Of a stretch of 64,000 bases of DNA, positions 52,101-63,867 are shown one piece after another. Under the pieces are notes generated by a model. It searched no databases, had not been told where the DNA came from, and saw only the letters and a program-made list of their open reading frames with translations. Every line of letters starts with the position of its first letter. The first letter of the stretch is position 1. Made by a program: the position numbers and the translations under genes. Source of the stretch: Phallusia mammillata (taxonomy: Eukaryota > Chordata > Ascidiacea > Phlebobranchia > Ascidiidae); assembly GCA_003260075.1 (NCBI GenBank), contig QLIY01000357.1, positions 1 through 64,000 of the forward strand, read 5' to 3'.

Positions 52101-55100
52101 AAAAATAAATAAAGGCCTTTCTGAGTAAAAAGAGCACCTTGGATTTTGTTACTAGGGGGGGGGGGGGTGCTAGTAATTCTTCCAGGTTGGTATGTTTAAT
52201 CGCATGTTGTGTGGCTTTGAATTTTTGCTGTAAGTAGCTCTCGACCATTTGTAACTTGAAAAGAAATATTTTTAAACATAAAACTGTCTTAAAATAAAAA
52301 AATAAAGGCCTTTCTGAGTAAAAAGAGCACCTTGGATTTTGTTACTATGTGTAAAAGCGGTACCTTGCAATACACAACATATGTGGTCAAATATATTTAT
52401 GTCGCTTTAAAAAAATTAAGGAAACTTCCAACATGTGACAAATCAACTTTATTGAACACCTTTTTAGGCAAATTATTTTTTTGTAAAATTACACCTTTGG
52501 AAACTGTTTTCTGCCATATTTACACCTGTCGAAATTTCCAAACACGATATATTCAGCTTTAAAGGCCAGAATTACAGGCAATACCATGTAACAATAAAAT
52601 TCATTGTATTGTTCAGGCCTCCTGCATTCATTCAAGTCGGTGAATGGGTTTACCCTCTGATTCCAGGTCAATCCCCCGTGCTAAAGTGTGTTAATGGGGC
52701 ATATATGTTTCCTAATATTACTGCCACAGATACAGTACAGCCCGGTTCAGTAGGACTGGTCATTTCATCAGCACTGGAACCAACATACAGGGAAATGTTT
52801 GAAAACATTTTGGAGAATTTTGCCGTCTTACAGGTAAAGATAATGTTTTGATGTTGTTTTATTTCACACCTGGCAGATGCTAAATTCAATATGACCTAAA
52901 ATGGTGCAAAGTATAGGTTTTTGGTTTAAACTCAACCACTGGGCAATCTCCTATGGCCCAGTGTTGCATTATGTGATGTAACAACCAGACAACAAAAATT
53001 GTTGTGTGAGGCAACTGTGCTTATTTGTTCGCTAATAAAGAATTGCAAACGCTGCCAAAAAATATTTTTTTAAAGACAGAATTACCGAAAAATTCCGTTG
53101 TAAATACACGGGCAGCTATATTTGAAACCTGAATCACTTTTACTTTCCGCCGTAACACATTACTTTAAAACTAAATCGTTGTTAAAATAGCTGTTTCGGC
53201 AAATCGTCCTTTAGTTAGGTACATATGTCATCGGACGCTGGAAACACAAAGAATTGTGTCAAGTGACTATTTGCAAACTATTAAGATAGAAACTACAGGC
53301 TAAAGTAGGTAAAAGGTGTCAGTATATGGTCCTATATGGGTTCAAATACTGCACATGGGCGCTGATGATCAAAAGTCACCCCCCGGTATTTTTGAAAACT
53401 CTACACCCATGGTGACAGTAGTGTGGTTGTAAGTTTTTGTAAACTACAGATACAGGATCATGCCCCTGATGGTGAACCAGTGGTTGATCTCAGTGCATCT
53501 GTGCCATGTAATAGAAATCAGGAACAAGTTGGAGATATGATGGAAAAAGATGAAGAAACTTCGTTGAGCCAAAAAGTTGCTTATGGTATTGGCAAAGGTA
53601 ACCAAGTGTTTTTTCTGCACTAAATTTTTTTGTAGGGTGTCTATACTGCTTGTGAAATAAAGAGGTACAAATTTTATCATTGCTATCAATCTAAAAACAG
53701 TCCCAAACTGGTGCAAAATGCTACATATATTTCAAAAATTGTTTTGGAATTCAGGATGCAATATTGTACTTGCATTTTTGTTGTAAAGCATTATTTTATA
53801 TTTCTTGTTCATTACATAACTCTTTTATAGCCTTTTTTGTGTTGGAGGAATTAAAAAAATACTTTGTTTCATGTTACTAGGCCATTAGAGTCACTATATC
53901 GACTATAGATTTTTGGACCAAAACATATGTCTCATGTCATACTACCTTGTATTTGTGCAAAAAATTGAATCTTACTGTAAAATGCAATGTTTTTTAGGTG
54001 CTGGTTGGTTGAGTTGGGGTCTTATTAAAGGAGCTGAAGTAACAACTAATCTTATCAAGCAAGGAGCGCAACATGTCCAGAAAAACATCAAACCAGATGA
54101 AAAACCAGCAGAAGTGAATCCTAATCTGCAGAAAGGACTCTACTACACAAATGAAGCAGCAAGTAGGCTGTGTTCGAGTTTTGTAATTGTTTTATAAATT
54201 TATGCCAACAGTTAAATCTTAAAGTTTTATAAATGAAAGAACAGAATCAGGAACTTTAAGATACTCATTGAGCAATGCAAAATAATTCAAATGTTCCTAA
54301 ACACCTGTATACTTTTCATTTGCTAACAAAACTTAAAACATTTTATAAAACAGAAGCATATCACGGATTTTTGCTGTCCAAACTAATCACCCCAATAAGA
54401 AAAGTTAACACATCACCCAAAAGTGTTAAAAAATTGCTAGATTAAATGTGTAAAAACAATAAAAATATAAGAAACAACTGCCTAAATAGACGTAAAAGCG
54501 AAACATCACTGACGTTTGAACAATGAGGCATGGCACTTTTTATGTCTATTTGGGCTGTTATTTTATCACTAAACTAACGGATCTGTATGTAGTGTTCCAA
54601 AGAAAAATGTAGCGTTACAAAATAATTTGGCAATTAAAAAGCTTTTTTGTCTAGAAATCACTGTTAAGGTCAGTGCAGCAATGGTGAAAGGTCTGACTAT
54701 AGTTGCTGGTGAAGTAGCAAAAAGTGTGGCGCCTCATATTAAATCTTATGCTGACTCTGTACTTCCGAGTTCTGTCACTGAGAAACAGGATGAAAGTAGT
54801 GAAAGCACTATGGATGGAATAATAAATGTGGCTGGTGCTGGTCTAGCAGGTTTGTTTGTTTTCTATCAGTAAAAAAATACTCAAGTTATTGTAAGTGTTG
54901 TGAGTACAAAGCATGGTGGCAACGAAATTTCAGCGAACCGGTTAGCATTACTAGTTACTGTCAATAGACTTTTTGTAGGGGGGGGGGACAGAAAGGACTC
55001 TACTACACAAATGAGGCAGCAAGTAGGCTACTAGGCTGTGTTCAAATTTGGTAATGATATGAAATAAATTTATGCCAACATCTAATAGTTTTATTAATGA

Positions 55101-56378
55101 AAGAACAGAATCAGAAACACAAAAAGCAAAATAAGTACAAACATTTTTTGTGTGTGTCACAATTTTTTGGGAACTGTTCTTGAATGAGTTAAAAATATGT
55201 TTTTATATTTAACATTACAAAATAAATTTGGCAATTAAGGGGCTTATTTTCTGTGCAGAAATCACTGTAAAGGTCAGTGCAGCAATGGTGAAAGGTCTCA
55301 CTATAGTTGCTGGTGAAGTAGCAAAAAGTGTGGCACCTCATATTAAATCTTATGCTGACTCTGTACTTCCGAGTTCTGTCACCGAGAAACAGGATGAAAG
55401 TAGTGAAAGCACCATGGATGGAATAATAAATGTGGCTGGTGCTGGTCTAGCAGGTTTGTATGTTTTCTAACAGTATATAAACCACCCAAATTATTTTTAG
55501 GTGGTTAAGAACACAAAGTTATAATCATCTGTTTTACCTCATAAGACTATGTGCTCATAATTTTTTTTGTATAGGTTTTGGTACAGTTTGGACAAGCTTG
55601 GAGCATGCCGGTCTCGCTGTAGCGAAGTCAGTGTCATCTGCCACTGTCAGCACTGTTCAATTAAAGTAAGATGAAATTGCTGTGCATAGTAACTTTTTTA
55701 CTTAAAAACATGCAATATGTCTACAATTTTATGTAGTTAAATTGTATTGTATGTAGCAAAAAAATGCGAAGTTTTTCTCCACTGTTACTATTTTACTCAA
55801 GCCTATCTTTAGCCAATAGTTTTGTTAGGTAGTGTTTAAGCAAAGTTGTCGCACAGATGTTAAGCCTTTTTTGTTAAAACACATGTTTTAAAACACAAAC
55901 TGTTGCAGTCATATAAATTGATTAACACCCTTCTGGCAAATATACTGTGGTACCAATGTTGTGGCGACCTTTAAACCTTAAGAAGGTGACTGAAAAAGAA
56001 TGCCAAAACCAGGTACAAACAATATATTTGCCAGAACAGCGGTATTGGGTTAACATGTTTTATAAATGTAAACAAAAAATATGAACAACACTGTAAAACT
56101 CCTTTTTATGAACTATTAGATATGGCGCTGAGGCTGGCGAGGCCACTGGAAATGCTATGGGTGCAGGCGTGAACCTTTGCAGAACTGCCTTTAATATTGA
56201 CAACCTGGGAATCAAAGCAATTGCCAAAAGGACAGCCAAGGAAACTGGAAAAGAATTCTTGAAGGGGTATGTTAAAGAGAAGAAATCAACAAATATTGAA
56301 GGAGTCACTGCAGGTGATGATGATATGGATGTCAAGACTGAATTAAAAGAGAGCAAGGCTGTTAAATTGAAAACATAG
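49118..56378 (+). CDS. SPART: Spartin (SPG20), MIT and senescence domains
   Basis: Exons: 49118-49180, 49251-49388, 50594-50722, 51173-51262, 51795-51988, 52617-52833, 53450-53597, 53998-54162, 54655-54849 (or its copy 55259-55453), 55575-55665, 56120-56378. All phases match, giving 562 residues, somewhat shorter than the vertebrate protein. Exons 1-3 form the MIT domain (EQKFAKVDECY, ALENVRSRLYELQQG), which in the family binds ESCRT-III. Exons 5-6 carry the conserved middle part (IPNGVQLYCVF; VGEWVYPLIPGQSPVLKC; NGAYMFP). Exons 7-11 form the plant-related senescence domain from about residue 320 (GAGWLSWGLIKGAE; GFGTVWTSLEHAG; KYGAEAGEATGNAMG; NIDNLGIKAIAK). The family acts on endosomes, lipid droplets and in cytokinesis. 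A PPSY motif at residues 178-181 could bind NEDD4-type WW domains. The start is the first ATG in frame. Introns carry two hAT-type MITEs and two assembly duplications. Confidence 0.93.
49619..49941. mobile_element. MITE with GGTACTAAGTACC ends and GCATG subrepeats, spartin intron 2
   Basis: Ends CAGTGGTACTAAGTACCGCA and TGCGGTATTTAGTACCACCTG are inverted. An 8-bp duplication with 7 of 8 matches (ACAATAAA / ACAATGAA) flanks it. The left side has degenerate subrepeats around GCATGT(T/G)AC (49637-49712). Confidence 0.6.
50245..50415 (-). repeat. tRNA-derived SINE, spartin intron 2
   Basis: B box GGTTCGAATCC and the same tail as at 2062. The 50370-50405 part (GATCGCTGGTCTGCAT) recurs at 33948-33990. 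Confidence 0.55.
50757..50993. mobile_element. hAT-type MITE in spartin intron 3
   Basis: Ends CAGTGGTTCTCAACTGG and TGAGTTGAGAACCACTG. Flanks TGTTAGTG / TATTAGTG match at 7 of 8 positions. It is related to 43399-43599. Confidence 0.7.
51971..52348. repeat. G-run duplication (G 52155-52167) copying the end of spartin exon 5
   Basis: Copies 51971-52154 and 52168-52348. The second carries the last 18 bases of exon 5 and its donor, with no acceptor. Confidence 0.85.
54488..54575. repeat. Small inverted repeat in spartin intron 8, family also at about 31040
   Basis: CCTAAATAGACGTAAAAGCG pairs with a later TTTTTATGTCTATTTGGG. A related arm lies at 31036-31075 (GGCCCAAATAGACGTAAAAA). Confidence 0.5.
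54655..54849 (+). CDS. SPART: Spartin exon 9, copy A
   Basis: This 195-nt exon begins in phase 1 and ends in phase 1, so it can be included once or twice without breaking the frame. It encodes ITVKVSAAMVKGLTIVAGEV through NVAGAGLAG in the senescence domain. Its twin at 55259-55453 encodes exactly the same residues. Confidence 0.85.
55259..55453 (+). CDS. SPART: Spartin exon 9, copy B (probably the other allele of copy A)
   Basis: It differs from copy A at five bases, all synonymous third positions (Val, Leu, Ala, Thr, Thr). The copy begins after a 10-G run at 54978 with a truncated exon 8 end that lacks an acceptor. This is what a duplicated contig end would give, rather than a true tandem exon. 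Confidence 0.75.
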
Positions 56379-57019
56379 TTTATTCGAGGTGTTCAGTCAA
56401 TTCATATGCAATGTGTCGGAGTATTATGATGAACCAAAACTATAAGTAATCTGTTAGAAAAGTATGTCGTGTTGCCACATAACATCTACCATGCCTTGTC
56501 AAAATTTTAGTTCTTTAGAACTGATTCGTTTCAGCGTTTAAGCCTTCAGACAGTCTGCTTGACACAGAAAACTGCCTTGTATAAGCCTATGTTTAGAACT
56601 TATATCTTAATGTGAGATTTAATCGTGTAACTTACTGTTTTTGCTTTCCAATATTCGGTACCAAATATCATTGTTCCAAAAGTGAATCTTCTTGTGAATT
56701 TATTTACCTATTTTCCTTTGCATCGGAAAAAAATACTTTTTGGTGATTTGTGCACAGAAGTCCACTGTAACATTGTAATGCTTATGCGGTCTGTATGCTT
56801 TACTTCAATGTAGCATGAAATGTGTGTAACATTTGCCTATTAGTAACTTCACACAACAATTTGTCATCTGTATGTACAGTGTATCACTGTTTATTTTAAC
56901 ATTTTCTTTTTAAAAGTTGTAGTTTTTTGTTTCACTTTTGTTACCTTTAAGAAGAGCCTAGACTAGATATGTTATGATTACAATCAGTCTGTTGGATCAT
57001 GTTGTGTTTGATTTGAATG

Positions 57020-57145
57020 GAGTTTAATTCAGAAGGTCAGAGCAATGATTCTGGTTTAGAGAAATCAAGGTGCCAAGGCAAGATTAGAACCCACAAGCTT
57101 GTGAACACGGGGCAGTTGCAATGACCACTGTCCCATCTTGCTGTA
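57020..57145 (-). repeat. tRNA-like SINE head
   Basis: The minus strand has GGGACAGTGGTCATTGCAAC (A-box-like) and GGTTCTAATCT (B-box-like). A similar motif pair lies near 2300-2390. Confidence 0.45.
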
Positions 57146-57397
57146 AGCCCGAATGATTAGGAAAATGTGTTTACAACTGAGTTTAGCTAAAAAAAACACC
57201 TATTAGCTACCAAGAAAGCTATTTAAACTCTCAAACTATACATGTATTTTATGAACGCAAATACTTACTTCATCACAGTAGTCCTAAGCAAAACATGAAA
57301 AATATACTTGAAGAATTAAGGGCACATCAACCATAAAAGCTATAAAAATACTTTTAAGAAAAGGCAACTACATGTTCTGGAAAACAAAAAAAACACA

Positions 57398-57398
<1 letters not shown>

Positions 57399-57494
<96 letters not shown>
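57399..57494 (+). repeat. 96-base pure G run next to the dynein stop codon
   Basis: Uninterrupted, with no flanking duplication. It falls in the 3' UTR on the minus strand. Confidence 0.9.
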
Positions 57495-57495
<1 letters not shown>

Positions 57496-57502
57496 TACAT
57501 GT

Positions 57503-60500
57503 CTAGTTGTCGAGCTGGCATATGAGGGCTACACCTCGTCCAATCCAGTGGGATTCTGGTTTATCGGTGACCAAGGTCATACCAATGACAAAGTTGGTTG
57601 AATGACCAGTGGTGGACAGCACTCCTCGGCGTTCAGTTGTTTTGTACACAGGTGCCAAGTAACAATTCTTCTCGGGAATGTCGCCCTGTGCAATGCAAAT
57701 AAATTGCAACTAAAGATTCTCAAGTCGGATTAATATAGGGTTACCATATCTGCATGAGCAAAATTCCAGACTGTTTCAATAAATATCTTAGGCAAATCCA
57801 AACATGTGTTATCTAGCATGTTGTTACATGTTACCAACCCAAACAGTCCAATTTTTGACAAAATAGCATTACTTTCACAGAGACAAAAAGCGCAGTTTTG
57901 TTTCTTAATAAGTTACAAAACAGAAAGTTTCCGGTCCTTTTAAAAAAGTATTTTTAGCTTTCAAGATGCAAAAAATCACCAAATAGCGATTAATTCATGC
58001 TGATGAGTTTTGTATGAATGTAGGCAGCATCATGCTGAAATTCCAGACATGTCCGGGAAATTCCGGACAGCTGATATCCCTAGATCAGGCGTGGGCAACC
58101 TTTGTTACTGTAGGGCCATTTAAAAAAGTCAAAATCGGGGGGGGGGGGACAATGCAAATAAATTGCAACTAAATATTATCAAGTTGGATTAATATAGGGT
58201 TACCATATCTGCATGAGCAAAATTCCAGACTGTTTTAATAAATATCTTAGGCAAAACCAAACATGTGTTATCTAGCATGTTGTTACATGTTACCAACCCA
58301 AACAGTCCAATTTTTGACAAAATAGCATTACTTTCACAGAGACAAAAAGCACAGTTTTGTTTTTTAATAAGTTACAAAACAGAAAGTTTCCGTTCCTTTT
58401 AACAAAGTATTTTTAGCTTTCAAGATGCAAAAAATCACCAAATAGCGATTAATTCATGCTGATGAGTTTTGTATGAATGTAGGCAGCATCATGCATCAAA
58501 AACAGCCCAGACAACAGTTAAAACAAGTACCGTCCTTCAGAAAAAGAATTTTGAAAACTGCTGCAGGTTAGGCTACAAGACACTAAAAAATGAGACATTA
58601 AGACTGTTTTTGAAAAAAATTTTCGGACACAGATTTTACCCGGAATTCCAGACATGTCGGAGAAATTCCGGACAGCTGATGACCCTAGATCAGGGGTGGG
58701 CAACCTTTGTTACTGTAGGGCCATTTAAAAAAGTCAAAATCGGTCGAGGGTCGCACATGTGCATCACACAAAGTGATTTTGTTTTGTTTCTTACCAAATA
58801 TGCTTAACTGCAAGTATATTTCATATTTGATTCTAACCACATTTTGCCAGATCGCAGAAAACTAGCGCATTAATCAGCTCAAAAGTATGTAACAATTGGA
58901 CTCGTTTGCCAGTACTTTTGAAATCCAAGCGTCTCTGCGGGCCGCACAAGCTTTAATGAGATCAATGTGATGCAAAATTTTTACTAATAAGGATACAGGT
59001 CAACAAACATCCATTTTCATGTATGTTTTACAATTCATTTTCAATTCTCTAATTAAGGTAAAAGTGTATAAAGTAGTAAATTAAAAATTGCTACTACTTT
59101 GCTTAATGTTTTGAATTCTAATGACTTGAAACTTCCTAACAATGTCAGATTGTCATTTCAAATATAAAACATAAAAATTCAATGTGTTCTTGATACATAT
59201 TGGCAACATCGGGCACAATGAAAAAAGAACCAACCTTTTTGATCGGGACCAGTAGGATCTTTGGCATGTAGTCATACAATGCTTTCGGGATTGATTCGGC
59301 CAGTTTCTTAGTTTTCCTATCCCATCTAGCCCCCTCCAAGTAAAGTCCATACACATAGGCACCTTAATATAACACAGAATTGTTTTTTTTATGATGATAC
59401 TATCCACTGTTTTGTGCTCCATAACATTTTAACGTTATGCAGCTATTTACAGCTGGGTGAATCATCAGTGCAATTGTGTGGTTATATGTTCTTTCACCAA
59501 GCGAAATAAACTCAACCCAACTCAAAGCAGAATATTTTGATGTTACTGCCTTGAATGAACTTCTAGGGGGGGGGGGTGGTGAATCATCAGTGCAATTGTG
59601 TGGTTATGTGTTCTTTCACCAAGTGAAATAAACTCAACTTAACTCAAAGCAGAATATTTTGATGTTACTGCCTTGAATGAACTTCTAGAAAATAAAATTC
59701 ATCCACCAACAATTTTACAAGCACAATCTTTTCAAAAACATGACAGACTTAACAAAACATCCATGAATTTTTAAACTAAAAGCACTATTTTTGGGTCCAA
59801 AAGTAAACCATAGTTTAACAAACCTTTTTGAATAAATCATGCATAAAAGGATGTTTTGTTGAAAAAATTAAAATACATTGTTGTAAAAATAGTTGGTTTG
59901 CCCTTAATGGAAGAATGACTGAATTTGTTGTGCTATCTGCATCATTGCAATTATGTTTTGGCATTTCTGATTTTTAAGTATAGTTTTTTGAACAGTATTC
60001 AACAAATTGGTTTGAGGAAATTTAATTATGGTTTCTTGCTCAGAAAAACACTGCTGAGTGTGACAAGTAAAACAACCTTTTGCAAACTAGCAACCGGGCT
60101 ATTTTAGCTAACTAATCAAGTATTGTTATGTTCTTACCATCCTCTGGTGGTGTCTTGTATTCTTTGTCATCCAGCACAACATAATCAAAGTTGAGTAGAT
60201 CGATAGGAATGGTGTATTTACGGGCGTAGTTCTGTCTCACACCAGTCAAGAATGCTTGAGTAAAGAAGAACCCAGAAACCCAAAACTGTGGTGGTGGACC
60301 ATTGTCGAACCACATCTGCAACATCATATTAATAAACTTTGTTAAAGATTTCATGGACAATAAGTCTCAAAAAAGAATCAATTTAGGTAAAAATATGTGC
60401 GCATACAGTTTATATTTTTACGTGTTATTTTCAGGACAAAATCAAGTCTGTGGTAACAGCCTAGTTCACTTTAAAATATTATGCAATTAGTCATGTAAGA

Positions 60501-63500
60501 GCTTAACTCCAAAATCTCAGCTGAACTTCATGTTCTACTGGCGGACAATAATGAGAAAAGGTGCTAAACTAATGATAAGCCCCTAAGACAAACATGTGAC
60601 CTTTAATGGGGATTATAAGTACCTGCAGAAAGTTAAGGCGCTCCAAGAAGTCGTTCACATATCCACCAAGGGGTTTCAGACTTGGATAAGATTTCTTCAT
60701 CCACATTTGTGGGATTTTACCTTGCAGTATATTGTTAAGCACTTGTTCAAGATCTCCACTCATCACAACCAAACCCTAAACAATAAGAAAAGTAGGCTAT
60801 GAGATTTCACACCTAGTTTATATTTAACTTTACAAATTTGTGTGTTAAAACCTAGGTTGATATGGATACAGTATTGTGGCCAGGTATATCTCATAACCTT
60901 TCCTTTTTGTTCACCCAGTAAATATATACAAGTCATCCACTGTTTTAACGTCCTATACAAGGCGTCTTCATCAGGGTAATGTTAGCTACCCAACACAGTC
61001 GTTCTTATAACACCAATTAGATAAACAAGAAAAAGACACTGGCACAAACATGGCGATAAAATGTATCTAAAGATCTACATTGCTATATTTTTTAACTAAA
61101 AAATGCCTTCCAGTAATTTAATTATCTATTATTCTGAATTAGATGTTATCAAGTGAAAGAATTCAGGGCAGCAGGAAAAACGTTATTGTCAGCCTAAAAA
61201 CATGAAAACTCACCTTTATAGCCTTCTGAACATTGACAAGTGAAGCTCTGATAGTTCCAAGCAGAACATTGAATCTAACCATCTCCTGCACCAGTACAGT
61301 ATTCATGGACTGTTTGTATGCAGTTGGATACCTGAAAATGTCACAAAATTGACAAGGATTAGCAAACAGTATATAATCGTTTCCAATTATAATATGTCAG
61401 GTCCATTGAAGGTATCATATCAAAGCAAGCTTGTGAGAATGGTGGTAAAAATAATAATTTGTGGGAATGGTATAACAGCAGTTCGTTTTCCTATCTATCC
61501 ACCATTTGTGACTCCCACTTTGTGGAACAATTCAATGCCTATAATGCCAATTGTACTGCTACAATTTGTTTCACTGAGCAAAATCAAAGCTAATAGTTAT
61601 GAGATACTAGTGTTTATAAATCCAGGAAAATAGTTTGTTTTCTACATGTAAGTCTCTACAACATTACATTTACATTTATGTAACATTTCATGTACATATG
61701 TCATACATACTTTCTTAGAGCAGATTCAGTGTCAAAGTTGGGTGGCAACTTGCTGAGAATATCACCAGCCACGTTGTACACCAGTGTGTCCGACGAGTCT
61801 GCACCTCCACCAGTGGCTCGAGACTATTAATATAAATGTGGTTTATAATTACTTAGTATTGATTGGCAGATTCAAAGCATATGAACGAATAATGATTGCA
61901 ACTTTTTTAAGATACAGGTAACACAACATTTTATACAGGAAAATGATTTGTTCATAACAAGTCAAAATAACTTTTTTATATTTAAGACACGATTTAGGTG
62001 GGTAGGTACATTCTATACAGTGTCAGTTTCAAAATAAAGCAAGCATAAAGGGGGGGGGGAACATTTTATACAGGAAAATGATTTGTTTATAACATGTTAA
62101 AATAACTTTTTTATATTTAAGACACGATTTAGGTATGTAGGTACATTCTATACAGTGTCAGTTTCAAAATAAAGCAAGCATAAATGAATTGAAGACATGA
62201 TTTAAAAAACAAAACACAACAATAATGGCAGACAAATAAAAATTATAGCTATGACCACAAACACCAATGATTGGTTTAAACCATCTAACAACTGATGACA
62301 AGTTCTAAATGCATGAGTCTAAAATGTTCATAACTAGCTCATAATGACAGCTATAATGTGTTTGTAAGCTACTTCTTTCTAGTTAAAACCTCCTTGAAAA
62401 TACTTTGCATAATATTGTAGTCTAAGGTGCTGTAACTAGCTCAGCATGAAAAACAACCAGCATTTTCTTTTTTACAACAAAGTTATGATTAAATATGATT
62501 AAATCCTTGTGCTGAAGCTCTTCTATCTGATATCTGACTAATACTACCGCTTGTACAACTGAAAATGACATGAATTAGCAAAAGCTCCTGCAGTACTTAC
62601 TGAGTCTTCTTGCTGCAAAAGAATGCAAACATTAGTTAAAATAATAAAACTTTAGGTCAATTGGAGCTAGCTTGACTGATAAAAAAATAATGAAAAATTA
62701 TTGTACAATTCATGTGGTACAGGTGATTCTGATTATTTCATTGGTATCGAAAGAAATGGAATTTTCAATTGACCAAAATCTTCTGCAATGTTTTTTGTAA
62801 AAAATGAATTTGTTTAATTTTCCTAGTTTAATTGAAAGTGCTATGACAAAACAAAATAAAGTAGCTGTACAAATACCAAATTTATTAAAGTCATATGCCT
62901 ACAATTTACTGTCAAAATTTTAAAAAAGTTTAACACATCATTATAATTCCCACAATTTCATTTTTTTGGAGGGGATTGTTTTTTAACTATTTCCATTATT
63001 TTTTAGGAGAGGTTTAGATCTGCATTCCTACCATGGTAAGAAGAATGCTGTTGAAGAGTTGATTTGTCTCATTCTGATCCTTAGCAATATCAGCATTTGC
63101 ATGCATACCAAACACCTGGGGATCTGCTATCAGTGGAAGATTCTTGCAGAATTCCACATAACTTTCCCACTGCAAAAATATCACATTTCTAACAATTTCA
63201 GTCAAAGATTATGACCGTTACATGCTGATGAAAAATCAGCCAACATTTATTACAGTGTATTTGACAATCATACAACTTTTCACACTCTGAAAATATAGTT
63301 TTGGGGTTTCATTTTTTTAATCTGTTTTTGCAAAAATGACCCACTTTAAAAAGTTTTCTTAAAATAGGATTAACTTAAACTATAAGTATGTCAGCCTATA
63401 ACACACACAAGTAAAACTTGCCCTAGCCATTTTTCCTGTAATGTATCAACTGAGGACCACTTTGAGCAACATTTCATGGACAAGCTGTGGCCATATAACA

Positions 63501-63628
63501 GTTTACATGCAGTATTGATATTATCGGAAGCTAAGAAAATGCACGCAGAGTTAAACTGACAGTAGCCAAATTTGATTCTGTTTTAGTATGCAGAAGTCGA
63601 ATATAAAATGAAGGTACATACATCTCCT

Positions 63629-63704
<76 letters not shown>

Positions 63705-63867
63705 AGCCGCCATCCTCGTCAAACTTCCATGAATCATCATAAACAACATGTTCGTTGTATCCTCGCTGCAGGACTGCATTCAACGTTCTTCTGTCCCAGT
63801 CGTCCGTCACACGCCCACCGTAGTTACATTCACCAGCCAAGTAAACCAATGCAGTAAGCGGAACAAA
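57503..63867 (-). CDS. Axonemal inner-arm dynein heavy chain (DNAH7/12/3 group), C-terminal part
   Basis: Nine exons (high to low): 63867-63622, 63169-63032, 62612-62601, 61823-61711, 61331-61214, 60775-60623, 60315-60138, 59362-59235, 57685-57503 (stop TAG). They are fully phase-consistent and encode about 422 residues as printed, including a false polyproline run. Motifs of the AAA6 and C-terminal region: [131 protein letters not shown] at the end. The [12 protein letters not shown] and [15 protein letters not shown] patterns point to the single-headed inner-arm DNAH7/12/3 group, which powers ciliary and sperm flagellar bending. The upstream gene body lies right of the window. Confidence 0.93.
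57690..58739. repeat. G-run duplication (G 58137-58148)
   Basis: Copies 57690-58136 and 58149-58739. The second carries about 145 extra bases (58490-58635), so the two alleles differ by an insertion or deletion. A TAGGGTTACCAT end suggests a MITE relative of 23623-24485. Confidence 0.8.
59454..59688. repeat. G-run duplication (G 59566-59576)
   Basis: Copies 59454-59565 and 59577-59688. Confidence 0.85.
60940..60985 (-). repeat. Same repeat family, copy 4 (short, decayed)
   Basis: On the minus strand it reads TTACCCTGATGAAGACGCC, then GGACGTTAAAAC; GAAAC is lost. It lies in a dynein intron. Confidence 0.4.
61925..62184. repeat. G-run duplication (G 62050-62058)
   Basis: Copies 61925-62049 and 62059-62184 in a dynein intron. 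Confidence 0.85.
62601..62612 (-). CDS. Dynein 12-nt micro-exon
   Basis: This exon of four codons (QEDS) has a TTTTGCAG acceptor and a GTAAGT donor. It joins ...NSILLTM to [13 protein letters not shown] in a loop where DNAH proteins vary in length. It is phase 0 on both sides, so it could be skipped without harm. Confidence 0.6.
63622..63867 (-). CDS. Dynein exon interrupted by a false poly-G (polyproline) tract
   Basis: The exon reads [18 protein letters not shown] onward to DEDGGY, then 75 pure G on the plus strand (63703-63629) give about 25 prolines, then GD and a GTATGT donor. Family members have only a few residues, including a PP pair, between this Tyr and the next conserved aromatic segment (here WESYVEF). 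The tract length happens to keep the frame. I take the polyproline as assembly noise over a short C-rich stretch. Confidence 0.75.

Larger units (their letters stand above)
54129..55520. repeat. G-run duplication (G 54978-54987) copying spartin exon 9
   Basis: 54129-54910 recurs in shortened form at 54989-55520. It contains the two exon 9 copies. Confidence 0.85.
56379..57502. other. Convergent 3' region of spartin and the dynein gene
   Basis: It holds the 3' UTRs of both genes, a tRNA-like SINE head (about 57020-57145) and a 96-base G run (57399-57494) ending eight bases before the dynein stop codon. I find no canonical AATAAA for spartin. Confidence 0.45.
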
